Assembly (NCBI RefSeq): GCF_000473065.1
Contig: NZ_AXAZ01000073.1
Location: 1-42,453 of the forward strand
Direction of reading: 5' to 3'
DNA: 42,453 nt
From: Bradyrhizobium sp. WSM1743
GTDB taxonomy: Bacteria > Pseudomonadota > Alphaproteobacteria > Rhizobiales > Xanthobacteraceae
The notes under the pieces were generated by a model. The model saw only the letters and a program-made list of their open reading frames with translations, was not told where the DNA came from and ran no database searches. Made by a program: the position numbers and the translations under genes. Positions within the stretch are counted from its first letter, which is position 1. Each line of letters opens with the position of its first letter. Below are positions 35,107 to 42,453 of the stretch, piece after piece.

Positions 35107-35877
35107 ATGAGTTCGATGACGATTGGACCAATCCCGAGCCAGGCTGCCGATCCATCCGAGCGCAGCGCGCTGCTGTTCTGGATGATCTTCACCGGCCTCT
35201 CGATCTTCGCCGTCGTGCTGCTGTGGCGGTTCGGCCTGATCCATCTGATGCTGACCTCGGATCGCACCTACATCTCGAGCGTCATCGCGGGGCTCTATGT
35301 CCTCACCTGCGGCCACTGCTTCCTGCGGACGCGGGCGATCGCGCGGGAGGGCGCGGCGGCACGGCGTTGCCGCGCGGTGCTGTCGGCGGCCGGCGGCAGC
35401 AAGGCGCTCGATGCGAGCGCGGCGGGGCTGCCCCGCGGGCTGGTGCGCGACCACATCGAGAGCCTCGTGACCAAGGCCGCCGCCCAGGACTATCGCCCGG
35501 TCGACCAGACGCTGCTGCTGCGGACGCTCGCCGACCGCTTGCGCGGCTCCAACGGGTTCGGGGCCTTCGTCTCGGACACGCTGATGAAGCTGGGCCTGCT
35601 CGGCACCATCATCGGTTTCATCATCATGCTGGCGCCGATCGCCGGGCTGGATGCCGCCGACAAGGTCGCGATGCGCTCCTCGATGGGCTTGATGAGCGAC
35701 GGCATGGCGGTCGCGATGTACACGACGCTCGCCGGCCTCGTCGGCTCGATCCTGGTCCGCATCCAGTACTACATGCTGGATGCCGCGACCCAGCGGGTGT
35801 TCTCGGACGCGGTGATGCTGACCGAGACCTATGTGACGCCGGTGCTGGAGCGCAAGGGTTCTGGTGCGCGGTCATGA
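35107..35877 (+). CDS. MotA/TolQ/ExbB-like proton-channel protein
   Basis: A 256-residue inner-membrane protein with four predicted helices (about 21-45, 55-73, 161-180, 199-218) and a cytoplasmic loop of roughly 85 residues. The MotA/ExbB signature is in the third and fourth helices: LMKLGLLGTIIGFIIMLAPI and GMAVAMYTTLAGLVGSILV. Proteins of this family form the pentameric stator of ion-driven motors (MotAB, ExbBD, TolQR, ZorAB). The ATG at 35107 has GAGGAG upstream. Its stop overlaps the next start in ATGA, so the two proteins are almost certainly a pair. Confidence 0.85.
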   Translation: MSSMTIGPIPSQAADPSERSALLFWMIFTGLSIFAVVLLWRFGLIHLMLTSDRTYISSVIAGLYVLTCGHCFLRTRAIAREGAAARRCRAVLSAAGGSKALDASAAGLPRGLVRDHIESLVTKAAAQDYRPVDQTLLLRTLADRLRGSNGFGAFVSDTLMKLGLLGTIIGFIIMLAPIAGLDAADKVAMRSSMGLMSDGMAVAMYTTLAGLVGSILVRIQYYMLDAATQRVFSDAVMLTETYVTPVLERKGSGARS

Positions 35878-36560
35878 TGGATGATTTCGGTCTCTATCCG
35901 CGTGAGGAGCCGTTCGATCCGCTTGGCGTGATGCTGTTCAAGGCGCTCCAGGTGATCGCGTTCCTGTTTTTCCTCGCATTGCTCGCGGTCTCCCCGGATG
36001 CCAAGGACGGCAAGATCGACTCCAAGGCGGAGTTCATGATCACTTTGGATTGGCCGGACAATCACCCCGACGATCTCGATCTGTTCGTGCAGGATCCCGC
36101 CGGCAACATCGCCTGGTATCGACACCGCGAGGCCGGCTTCCTCACGCTTGACCGCGACGACCGCGGCGGGGCCAACGATTTCATCATCGTCAACGGCAAG
36201 AAGATCGCTTCGCCGATCCGCGAGGAGATCGTCACCGTGCGCGGTATCCTCGCCGGCGAATACACCGTCAACGTCTCGCATTTCGTCGCGACGACCGGCG
36301 AGCCCGTGACGGCCAATGTGAAGGTGCAGAAGCTCAATCCGACCGCGCAGGTGATCTTCGACAACAAGTTCACGCTCGACCACACCGGCGACGAGAAGAC
36401 CGCGGTCCGGTTCCGGCTCGATGCCGAGGGCAAGGTGGTCAATGTGGATCAGCGGCCGAAATCGCTGCTGGAGACGTTTCGCAGCAGTTGGCGCAACGGC
36501 GGCGATCTCGACCCGAAGACCGGTTTGAGCAGGAACGCTGCGAGGGTGCGCCGTGACTAG
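35874..36560 (+). CDS. Single-pass protein with YfaP/DUF2135-like periplasmic domain
   Basis: A 228-residue protein with a short cytoplasmic N-terminus, one membrane helix (about 18-39) and a periplasmic domain. The layout is that of ExbD/TolR/MotB/ZorB partner subunits, and the segment before the helix reads PFDPLGVMLFKALQVIAF, reminiscent of PFxDVMLVLL of ExbD. The periplasmic part instead resembles YfaP/DUF2135 domains: DWPDNHPDDLDLFVQDPAGN, then GEYTVNVSHF. It overlaps the MotA-like gene by 4 bases and the next by 8. The domain match is by eye only. Confidence 0.65.
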   Translation: MMDDFGLYPREEPFDPLGVMLFKALQVIAFLFFLALLAVSPDAKDGKIDSKAEFMITLDWPDNHPDDLDLFVQDPAGNIAWYRHREAGFLTLDRDDRGGANDFIIVNGKKIASPIREEIVTVRGILAGEYTVNVSHFVATTGEPVTANVKVQKLNPTAQVIFDNKFTLDHTGDEKTAVRFRLDAEGKVVNVDQRPKSLLETFRSSWRNGGDLDPKTGLSRNAARVRRD

Positions 36561-37158
36561 CCTGCAGACGGTCATCCTCTCGCTGTCGGTCGCCTACGCC
36601 GTCATCGGCGCGCTGCTGCTGGTCGTGCTGGTCTATGCGCGGTTGCACTGGTCGCTGAAGGCGGTCGCCGTGGTCGTGACCAGCGCCTTCTATGTCGTCA
36701 GCTTCACCGAGATGCGCGGGCTGCTCGGCTGGGCCAGTTCCGAGCGGATGCCCACCGCATTCAAGCTGCTGAAGGCCCGCATCGTCGAGCCACATTCGCT
36801 GGAGGGCGATCCCGGCTCGATCTATCTCTGGGTCGAGGCGCTGGACGAGGATAATCGCCCGAGCGGCGTCCCGCGCGCCTTCCGTGTGCCCTACAATGAC
36901 CGGCTGGCCGACAAGACCCATGCCGCGGAGAACGAGATCGCGTTGGGACATCCGCAAGGCGGGCGGGCGGCCGATTTCGGCGGCGGCGACGGCAGCCTGA
37001 TCGACATGGTCCGGGAATATGTGACGCCCAAGACCATTTTGGAGACGAGCGGCGGCGATTCCTCGACCGGCGAATTCAATGCTCCGCCGGCCGGCGCGCA
37101 AGGCGCCGTGTTCACGCCGCTGCCGCCGCCCCGGATGCCGCCCAAGGACGAGCAATAG
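36553..37158 (+). CDS. Two-helix membrane protein of unknown function
   Basis: A 201-residue protein with two N-terminal hydrophobic helices (about 6-28 and 34-58), a folded-looking middle (SIYLWVEALDEDNRPSGVPR) and a Gly/Pro-rich C-terminus. I do not recognise the family. The start is a GTG overlapping the previous stop by 8 bases, so it belongs to the same translational unit as the MotA-like pair and is likely a third subunit of that complex. Confidence 0.7.
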   Translation: MTSLQTVILSLSVAYAVIGALLLVVLVYARLHWSLKAVAVVVTSAFYVVSFTEMRGLLGWASSERMPTAFKLLKARIVEPHSLEGDPGSIYLWVEALDEDNRPSGVPRAFRVPYNDRLADKTHAAENEIALGHPQGGRAADFGGGDGSLIDMVREYVTPKTILETSGGDSSTGEFNAPPAGAQGAVFTPLPPPRMPPKDEQ

Positions 37159-37275
37159 GCCTTTCACCATCACCGCAGGGCAGCGCTGGTAAACGCCCCA
37201 GTGCTGGCGCATCTTGTTCACTTCCCTCAATTTGGCCTTACCGGCCTCCAATAAGAATTTGAGGGTGGAGGGTGC

Positions 37276-38016
37276 GTGCTTCTCGCTGTCTTCTCGGATA
37301 TTCACGGTAACCGGCAGGCGTTCGAGGCCTGCCTGAAGGTTGCCCGCGCCAAGGGGGCGGAGCGGTTGATCCTGCTCGGCGACCTCGTTGGCTATGGCGC
37401 CGATCCGGAATGGGTGGTGGATACGGCGATGGAGCTGGTTGCGCAGGGCGCCGTCGCGGTGCGCGGCAATCACGACCAGGCGGTCAATTCCTCGGCTGAG
37501 ACCATGAACGCCGAGGCGCAGATCGCAATCGAATGGACCCGCGGCCGGCTCGACGCCGCGCAGCGGCGGTTCCTGGCTGAATTGCCGATGCAGGTCGAGG
37601 ACGGCGACCGCCTGTTCGTGCATTCGGAAGCCTCCAGCCCGCAGCGCTGGCATTACGTCCGCTCGACGGCGGACGCGGCCAAGAGCCTGATCTCGACGCC
37701 CGCCCATGCCACCTTCTGTGGCCACATTCACCGTCCTGCGCTCTATTCGATGTCGGTGACGGCGAAGATGACGAGCCTCGTACCCAAGACCGATGTTTCG
37801 GTGCCGCTGCTGCGCGGGCGGCAATGGCTGGCCGTGCTCGGGTCGGTCGGCCAGCCCCGCGACGGCGATCCGTCTGCGGCCTTCGTGCTGTTCGACACGG
37901 TGTCGTGCCAGATCACCTATTGCCGCGCGCCCTATGATATCGAGACGGCCGCGAGCCGGATCCGCGAGAACGGCCTGCCGCACTGGCTTGCCGACCGGCT
38001 GTCGCAGGGACGCTAG
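37276..38016 (+). CDS. Calcineurin-type metallophosphoesterase
   Basis: A 246-residue cytoplasmic metallophosphoesterase. All metal-site motifs are present: FSDIHGNRQAF (D-x-H), LLGDLVGYGADP (GD), VRGNHDQAV (GNHD), and FCGHIHRPAL (GHxH). It starts with a GTG after GGAGGG. It lies 117 bases after the membrane module and 6 bases before the kinase gene, so it is most likely co-transcribed with the kinase. A protein phosphatase or a nucleotidase role are both possible; pairing with a Ser/Thr kinase favours the former, by inference. Confidence 0.85.
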   Translation: MLLAVFSDIHGNRQAFEACLKVARAKGAERLILLGDLVGYGADPEWVVDTAMELVAQGAVAVRGNHDQAVNSSAETMNAEAQIAIEWTRGRLDAAQRRFLAELPMQVEDGDRLFVHSEASSPQRWHYVRSTADAAKSLISTPAHATFCGHIHRPALYSMSVTAKMTSLVPKTDVSVPLLRGRQWLAVLGSVGQPRDGDPSAAFVLFDTVSCQITYCRAPYDIETAASRIRENGLPHWLADRLSQGR

Positions 38017-38022
38017 AGGCCG

Positions 38023-39462
38023 ATGCCGAAACCACTGGTCAAGTCAGGCGCGGTGATCGACGGCTACATCATCGGCGAATGCGTGCATGCCGGCGGCATG
38101 GCGACGCTTTGGACCGTCACCCATCCTGGCATCGACGTGCCCTTGCTGATGAAAATTCCGCGGGTGTCGGAGGGCGAGGATCCCGCTGCGATCGTCTCCT
38201 TCGAGATGGAGATGATGATCCTGCCGCGGCTCGCGGGCCCGCATGTACCCACCTGTTTCGGCACCGGCGATTTCGCGCACCAGGCCTATGTCGTGATCGA
38301 GCGCATCTCCGGGACCACGCTCTACAAGCGGCTGCCCGACCTGCCGCTGACGTATGACGAGGCGCGGCAGATCGTTGCGAAGATTGCGACCGGGCTCGCG
38401 GACCTGCACCGGCAGAACGTGATCCATCACGACATCAAACCGAGCAGCATCATGTTCCGCGACAGTGGCGAGGCGGTGCTGATCGACTACGGCCTGTCGC
38501 ATCACAACCACCTGCCTGATCTCCTGCAGGAGGAATTCCGACTGCCTTACGGTACCGCGCCCTACATGGCGCCTGAACGGCTGTTAGGGGTGCGCGACGA
38601 TCCGCGCAGCGATCTGTTTTCGCTCGGCGTGCTGCTCTATTTCTTCACCACCGGCGAGCGGCCGTTCGGCGAGGGCGAGACGTTGCGCGCGATGCGGCGC
38701 CGGCTGTGGCGCGACCCGCATCCGCCGCGGAAGCTTCGCGCGGATTATCCGCCCTGGCTTCAGGAGGTTGTGTTCCGGTGTCTGGAGATCGAGCCGGTGT
38801 GGCGCTATCCGACGGCGTCCCAGCTCGCCTTCGATCTCGCCCATCCGGACCAGGTCAAGCTCACCGCGCGCTCGGAGCGGGTGAAACGCGACCCCCTCAG
38901 CGTTGCCTGGCGGCGGCGCTTCAACCAGGGCGCCACGGCGCCGCGTGCGAAATCGGATGTCGCCGCCCAGATCGCATCGAGCCCGATCCTCGCCGTCGCG
39001 CTCGACACCGTGGAGGGGGCACCGGAGCTGAACGAGGCGCTGCGCGTGACCACCGAGCGCATCCTGGCGACCTTGCCGTCGGCGCGGCTTGCCTGCGTCA
39101 ACGTGCTCAAGCTGAACCGCATCGCGATCGACCGTACCCTGGACGAGCAGGGCTCCAACAAGCACATCGACCGCCTGGTCGCGCTCAGGCATTGGGCGAC
39201 ACCGCTCAAGCTGGCTGAGAGCCGGCTGTCGGCTCATGTGCTGGAGGCGGTCGATCCCGCTGCCGCGATCCTGGAGTTCGCCGAGGCCAACCAAGTCGAC
39301 CACGTCATCATCGGCGCGCGGCAGAGCTCGTTCAGGCGCACGCTGCTCGGCAGCGTCTCGGCCAAGGTGGCCTCGGAGGCGACCTGCACCGTCACGGTGG
39401 TGCGGCCGCCGCGCATGGCTGGGGACGTCGGCGGGTCAGATACCGGCGAGATGGCGGGTTAG
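38023..39462 (+). CDS. Ser/Thr protein kinase fused to a universal stress protein domain
   Basis: A 479-residue soluble fusion. The Hanks-type kinase domain (about 12-275) has a weak Gly loop (GECVHAGGMATLW), the ATP-binding K44, the catalytic loop IHHDIKPSSIMF with D137, DYG (155-157) instead of DFG, and APYMAPE. The C-terminal UspA domain (about 320-465) keeps the ATP-binding pattern VIIGARQSSFRRTLLGSVS. There is no membrane segment. It follows the phosphoesterase by 6 bases. The combined kinase/USP layout suggests nucleotide-gated signalling, by inference. Confidence 0.85.
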   Translation: MPKPLVKSGAVIDGYIIGECVHAGGMATLWTVTHPGIDVPLLMKIPRVSEGEDPAAIVSFEMEMMILPRLAGPHVPTCFGTGDFAHQAYVVIERISGTTLYKRLPDLPLTYDEARQIVAKIATGLADLHRQNVIHHDIKPSSIMFRDSGEAVLIDYGLSHHNHLPDLLQEEFRLPYGTAPYMAPERLLGVRDDPRSDLFSLGVLLYFFTTGERPFGEGETLRAMRRRLWRDPHPPRKLRADYPPWLQEVVFRCLEIEPVWRYPTASQLAFDLAHPDQVKLTARSERVKRDPLSVAWRRRFNQGATAPRAKSDVAAQIASSPILAVALDTVEGAPELNEALRVTTERILATLPSARLACVNVLKLNRIAIDRTLDEQGSNKHIDRLVALRHWATPLKLAESRLSAHVLEAVDPAAAILEFAEANQVDHVIIGARQSSFRRTLLGSVSAKVASEATCTVTVVRPPRMAGDVGGSDTGEMAG

Positions 39463-39487
39463 GCCGCCTGGCGACTTGCCGAGTGGA

Positions 39488-39679
39488 TCAGACCGCCTGG
39501 GCGGAGTGGACGGCGCGCTTGCGGCGGATCGGCCAGGAGAATTGCGGGCCGGGTTCGCCGTGATCCGCGCTGCCGCCGAAATACTGGATGATCTCGCGGC
39601 AGGGCTCGCAATTGAACAGGTTGCGCGACGCGGACGCCTTGGTCATTTCCTTCAGGCAGTTCGGGCAATGCGGTTTCAT
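39488..39679 (-). CDS. Small protein with a zinc-ribbon-like N-terminus
   Basis: A 63-residue protein with four cysteines arranged CPNC then CEPC (MKPHCPNCLKEM, FNCEPCREI), which suggests a zinc-binding knuckle, followed by a short basic tail. It lies at the end of a run of three small genes on the minus strand (40017 to 39488). Function is unknown. Confidence 0.55.
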   Translation of the reverse strand: MKPHCPNCLKEMTKASASRNLFNCEPCREIIQYFGGSADHGEPGPQFSWPIRRKRAVHSAQAV

Positions 39680-39697
39680 GGGGCTTTCCCGAGATCG

Positions 39698-39871
39698 TCA
39701 GTGGTGGTGCTGAGGCCGGTGGTCCAGGTCCGAATTGTCGAGCCGGGCATCGGCGTCCGGCGCGCCGTCAGCGTGTTCGAACCGGCCGAAGAAATAGTCG
39801 AAGTTCGGATGCGGGCGCCGCGGAATCCGGCACCTGCGTTTCGGCTGGCGCTTCACGAGGGCGATCTGCAT
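39698..39871 (-). CDS. Small basic protein, function unknown
   Basis: A 57-residue protein, Arg-rich in the first half (KRQPKRRCRIPRRPHPN) and acidic then His-rich at the end (DHRPQHHH). The ATG at 39871 is 5 bases after the previous small gene's stop, suggesting coupling. Longer starts read through that gene. I do not recognise it; coding status is supported mainly by position. Confidence 0.4.
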   Translation of the reverse strand: MQIALVKRQPKRRCRIPRRPHPNFDYFFGRFEHADGAPDADARLDNSDLDHRPQHHH

Positions 39872-39876
39872 GGGCG

Positions 39877-40017
39877 TCAGGCCCAGTAGCGATCGCGACG
39901 GATGCTGCGGGCCGAACGTGCCGGGGCCTCGACCGGTCCGGCCGATGGGCCGAATACGACAAATGCACTGAAACCAATCCACAACGCCACGCCAGTCCAA
40001 ACCAGGGTCGTCGTCAT
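39877..40017 (-). CDS. Small single-pass membrane protein
   Basis: A 46-residue protein: MTTTLVWTGVALWIGFSAF, VVF, then a Pro/Ala/Arg-rich tail ending RRDRYWA. GGGAG lies 6 bases before the ATG at 40017, which decides the start. It has one membrane helix with the basic tail probably in the cytoplasm. It is the first of three small genes and is of unknown function. Confidence 0.55.
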   Translation of the reverse strand: MTTTLVWTGVALWIGFSAFVVFGPSAGPVEAPARSARSIRRDRYWA

Positions 40018-40169
40018 GATGTGCTCCCGTCCAAAGCAGGCGGGAATTACTTGCAATGATTTGCGCGAATCAGTGAAGCCCGGATGAGTACGGGTCACGG
40101 TTGCAATTTTAGGCAATTGCGCGCCGCAACACCCGTAAGAACCGCGGGCTGCGGGCGCTTATGTGGTCT

Positions 40170-40871
40170 TCAGATCGCTTCGCCGCGGGCCTCCAGCGCC
40201 GCGTTGCGGATCGCGGCGATGTTGGTCTTGTAGGCGTCCTGCGTGCCGCCCCTGAACACCGAGGTGCCGGCGACGAAGGCGTTGGCGCCGGCCGCAGCGA
40301 GCGCGCCCGCAACATCGGGGCCGACACCGCCATCGACCTCGATGTCGATCGGACGGCCCGCCGTCATTGCGCGGATGTCGCGGATCTTGCCGATCGCGGA
40401 AGGGATGAAGGCCTGGCCGCCGAAGCCCGGATTGACTGACATCACCAGCACGAGGTCGACGAGGTCGAGGACGTATTCGAGCGCGCTGATCGGCGTTGCC
40501 GGATTGAGCGAGACGCCGGCCTTCTTGCCGAGCGCGCGGATGGCCTGGAGCGAACGGTGCAGGTGGGGACCTGCCTCCGCATGCACGGTGATGTGGTCGC
40601 AGCCGGCTTTCGCGAAGGCCTCGAGATAGGGATCGCAGGGCGAGATCATCAGATGCGCGTCGAAGATCTTCTTCGTGTGCGGGCGCATCGCCTTGATGAC
40701 ATCAGGGCCGTAGGAAATGTTGGGAACGAAGTGTCCGTCCATCACGTCGAGATGGATCCAGTCGGCGCCGGCGGCGTCCACCGCGCGGACCTCTTCGCCG
40801 AGCTTCGAAAAGTCCGAGGCCAGGATCGAGGGCGCGATGGCCAGGGGGCGGGGGGCGAAAGCTTGGGTCAT
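40170..40871 (-). CDS. rpe: Ribulose-phosphate 3-epimerase
   Basis: Rpe interconverts ribulose 5-phosphate and xylulose 5-phosphate in the pentose phosphate and Calvin cycles. The 233-residue TIM barrel has APSILASDFSKLGEE, the metal and catalytic motifs IHLDVMDGHFVPN and FDAHLMIS, VMSVNPGFGGQAF, and IEVDGGVGPDV with the second catalytic Asp. Length is normal. It stands alone here; no other Calvin-cycle gene is in the window. Confidence 0.95.
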   Translation of the reverse strand: MTQAFAPRPLAIAPSILASDFSKLGEEVRAVDAAGADWIHLDVMDGHFVPNISYGPDVIKAMRPHTKKIFDAHLMISPCDPYLEAFAKAGCDHITVHAEAGPHLHRSLQAIRALGKKAGVSLNPATPISALEYVLDLVDLVLVMSVNPGFGGQAFIPSAIGKIRDIRAMTAGRPIDIEVDGGVGPDVAGALAAAGANAFVAGTSVFRGGTQDAYKTNIAAIRNAALEARGEAI

Positions 40872-41126
40872 GGCGCGTTTTCTCGTGGCGGACGGACGAC
40901 GAAATGGCCTCGCCTAACATGGGCCTCCGTGGCGGGCAATGCAGGAGGGGCGGGCTTTCTGTGGGCGGAAATTTCTGCCGCCGGCGGCATGAATTGCCGA
41001 TGTTCCCGCGGCCTGCAAAGCGTGGTGAATGCGGATTTCATTGAGCTTTTTGCGATGGCACGTCGCTTGCTGATCTCACCCGACAGAACATTGGCCGCGG
41101 CATGCGGCATCGGTTGGAGTTGTGCA

Positions 41127-41912
41127 ATGCTGTTCGCCCTAGGTGCGGTATCGAGCGCGCTCGATGCGATCCAGTCGCTGACGAACTCGAAATCGTCGTC
41201 GGCCACGCAGAAGACGGGATCTTCGCAAAGCGCGCCGCCCAATCCGTTCGCGATCGACAGCGGCAGCAGCACGACGGGCGGGGCGGCCTCGTCGGTCAAT
41301 CCGGGCAAAAATCCGCAGATCTCGCCGGAGACGATGAACGCGCTGTTCGCGGCGCAGAGCCAGGCGGCGGACACGAGCGGTACGACCAGCTCGGCCTCGA
41401 CGGGCGCAGCGCCCGCGGCATCGAAGAGTCGCGAAGATGCTCTGAGGGATCTGTTCTCGCAGATCGACGCGGACGGCGACGGCAAGATCACCAAGTCCGA
41501 GTTCGAGGACGCACTCGGGGCCGGCGGCACCAACCTCGCCCAGGCCGACGACGTGTTCTCGAAAATGGATGCGAATGCGAATGGCAGCATCAATCTCGGA
41601 GAGATGACGAAGGCGCTGAGGGGCGGTCACGGCCATCATCACGCGCAGGGCGCGGGCGATGGTTCGGGGTCTTCGTCGCAATCAAGCGGCGGCTCGACTT
41701 CGACTACGACGACCAATGCCGACGGCTCGACCACCACCACCGTCACCTATGCCGACGGATTCAAGATGTCGACGACGGTCCCAGGCGCGGCCAGCAGTTC
41801 AAAGGCAAACGGCGGCGGCAATTCACCTTATGACTTGTTCGGGCAGATGATGCAGCGTCAGGCGCAGGCGGTCTCGGCAACTGCGTCCTCTTCGGTGTCG
41901 ATGAGCGTGTGA
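41127..41912 (+). CDS. EF-hand calcium-binding protein
   Basis: A 261-residue low-complexity protein with two canonical EF-hand loops: DADGDGKITKSE (114-125) and DANANGSINLGE (148-159). Both have acidic position 1 and Glu at position 12. The rest is Ser/Thr/Gly/Ala-rich, with a His cluster after the second hand. The ATG at 41127 has GGAG 7 bases upstream and gives a hydrophobic MLFALGAVSSALDAIQSL start that is not a standard signal peptide. Similar two-hand proteins occur in Bradyrhizobium; their role and location are unknown. Confidence 0.8.
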   Translation: MLFALGAVSSALDAIQSLTNSKSSSATQKTGSSQSAPPNPFAIDSGSSTTGGAASSVNPGKNPQISPETMNALFAAQSQAADTSGTTSSASTGAAPAASKSREDALRDLFSQIDADGDGKITKSEFEDALGAGGTNLAQADDVFSKMDANANGSINLGEMTKALRGGHGHHHAQGAGDGSGSSSQSSGGSTSTTTTNADGSTTTTVTYADGFKMSTTVPGAASSSKANGGGNSPYDLFGQMMQRQAQAVSATASSSVSMSV

Positions 41913-42122
41913 TCAGGATCCAGCCCGCGTGATCTCGTGACAGGTATAACGGTCGCGGATGTGCTGGTTGAAGAACGTCCCCTTTGAACGCGCGTCCTTG
42001 AAGGCGGCGGCGAGGTCGGCCGGAACGTCTTCGTAGACATAGACGCGAGCACTGACGAACGTCACCTCCAGCTCACGACGATCGGGCGCATAGCGAAAGA
42101 AGCGGATCACGGAAGAGGGCAT
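41913..42122 (-). CDS. KTSC-domain small protein
   Basis: A 69-residue protein matching the KTSC domain family (short proteins of unknown, possibly nucleic-acid-related function). It begins MPSSVIRFFRYAPDRRELEV and continues TFVSARVYVYEDVPADLAAAF, SKGTFFNQHIRDRY, the typical core with the closing basic segment. The ATG at 42122 is chosen to match the family; a longer frame runs back into the IS630 end. It is convergent with the EF-hand gene, whose stop abuts it. Confidence 0.8.
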   Translation of the reverse strand: MPSSVIRFFRYAPDRRELEVTFVSARVYVYEDVPADLAAAFKDARSKGTFFNQHIRDRYTCHEITRAGS

Positions 42123-42171
42123 GGCGGTGCACCTTGGTCCGCCAGGTAACGTCTTGATCGCCGTTTCGTTG

Positions 42172-42453
42172 CTAGAGCGTTTCACATTTTGACGGAAGCA
42201 TAACCGGCGTTGGCGAAGTAGTTGGCGCATTCGCGAGGCTGGATGTCCTGGATGAGGTGACCGATGTGGCGCCAAGTGTCCTCGATGGTGCGCTTCTGAG
42301 CTTGCCGCATCCAGTGTTTGATCTTGGAGAATGCCTGTTCGATCGGGTTGAGGTCGGGCGAGTATGGCGGCAGGTACCACAGCCTGGCGCCAGCAGCCTG
42401 GATCATTTGCCTGACAGTTTTCGACTTGTGGCTTCCAAGATTATCGAGAATGA
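42172..42453 (-). mobile_element. IS630-family element, end of right copy
   Basis: The terminal sequence CTAGAGCGTTTCACATTTTGA at 42172-42192 is the inverted copy of the left-edge element end, and the match continues through the coding region. The element continues beyond the window. The flanks outside the shared part differ, so the boundary is near 42172. Confidence 0.8.
42182..42453 (-). CDS. IS630-family transposase, C-terminal part (partial)
   Basis: An open frame from the window edge to the stop at 42182 encodes 89 codons of the DDE catalytic domain: ILDNLGSHKSKTVRQMIQAA with the second Asp, LWYLPPYSPDLNPIEQAFSK with the final Glu, and a helical C-terminus. The pattern D-N-x-x-x-H-K ... 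YSPxLNPIE is diagnostic of IS630/Tc1. The last 28 codons are identical to those at 1-84. The 5' part lies outside the window. Confidence 0.92.
   Translation of the reverse strand, partial: ILDNLGSHKSKTVRQMIQAAGARLWYLPPYSPDLNPIEQAFSKIKHWMRQAQKRTIEDTWRHIGHLIQDIQPRECANYFANAGYASVKM

Overview
The window reads as chromosomal DNA of a high-GC alphaproteobacterium of the Bradyrhizobium / Nitrobacteraceae type. The evidence is strong GC bias at third codon positions, familiar family members (PurL, S4, EgtB/EgtD, CGFS glutaredoxin, caspase-like proteins), EcfG-type promoter signatures, and several GC-rich palindromic repeat families that I recognise from Bradyrhizobium-like genomes. That placement rests on recognition, not on a search. 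I saw no tRNA, rRNA or CRISPR array.

Layout. Both ends fall inside copies of one IS630-family insertion sequence, with the transposase 3' ends facing inward (1-93 and 42172-42453). From the left come a PaaI-type thioesterase, purL, a membrane acyltransferase, and a DUF1328 stress protein with an EcfG-like promoter. Next is a redox/stress neighbourhood: DUF427, BolA, LtrA, the ergothioneine genes egtB-egtD (EcfG-like promoter), the monothiol glutaredoxin grxD and a macrodomain hydrolase. Two tandem secreted serine hydrolases follow; the second is broken by a one-base frameshift. An IS110-family element then separates them from a threonine aldolase and a toxin-antitoxin pair whose ParE-like toxin is also frameshifted.

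The middle (16.2-24.7 kb) is mostly housekeeping and metabolism: rpsD with a clear terminator, an E2-like acyltransferase domain, a cupin, an HpcH/HpaI aldolase, murI, a membrane cyclic-nucleotide-binding protein, an orphan SecD P1-like secreted protein and an acyl-CoA synthetase. From 24.8 to 28.5 kb lie two tandem secreted caspase-like proteins with an alanine/glutamate/lysine-rich coiled coil and a cysteine-rich tail. They are preceded by a perfect 24-bp CRP-type palindrome. An M20 amidohydrolase, purB and a TetR regulator follow.

The most unusual block is 32.9-39.5 kb. A NarL-type two-component system is divergent from a same-strand run: a MotA/ExbB-like proton-channel protein, a single-pass protein with a periplasmic domain resembling YfaP/DUF2135, a two-pass membrane protein, a metallophosphoesterase, and a protein kinase fused to a universal stress domain. 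The first three overlap, so they are probably co-translated, and together they look like an undescribed ion-driven envelope motor beside a kinase/phosphatase pair. The right end holds three tiny genes, rpe, an EF-hand protein and a KTSC-domain protein.
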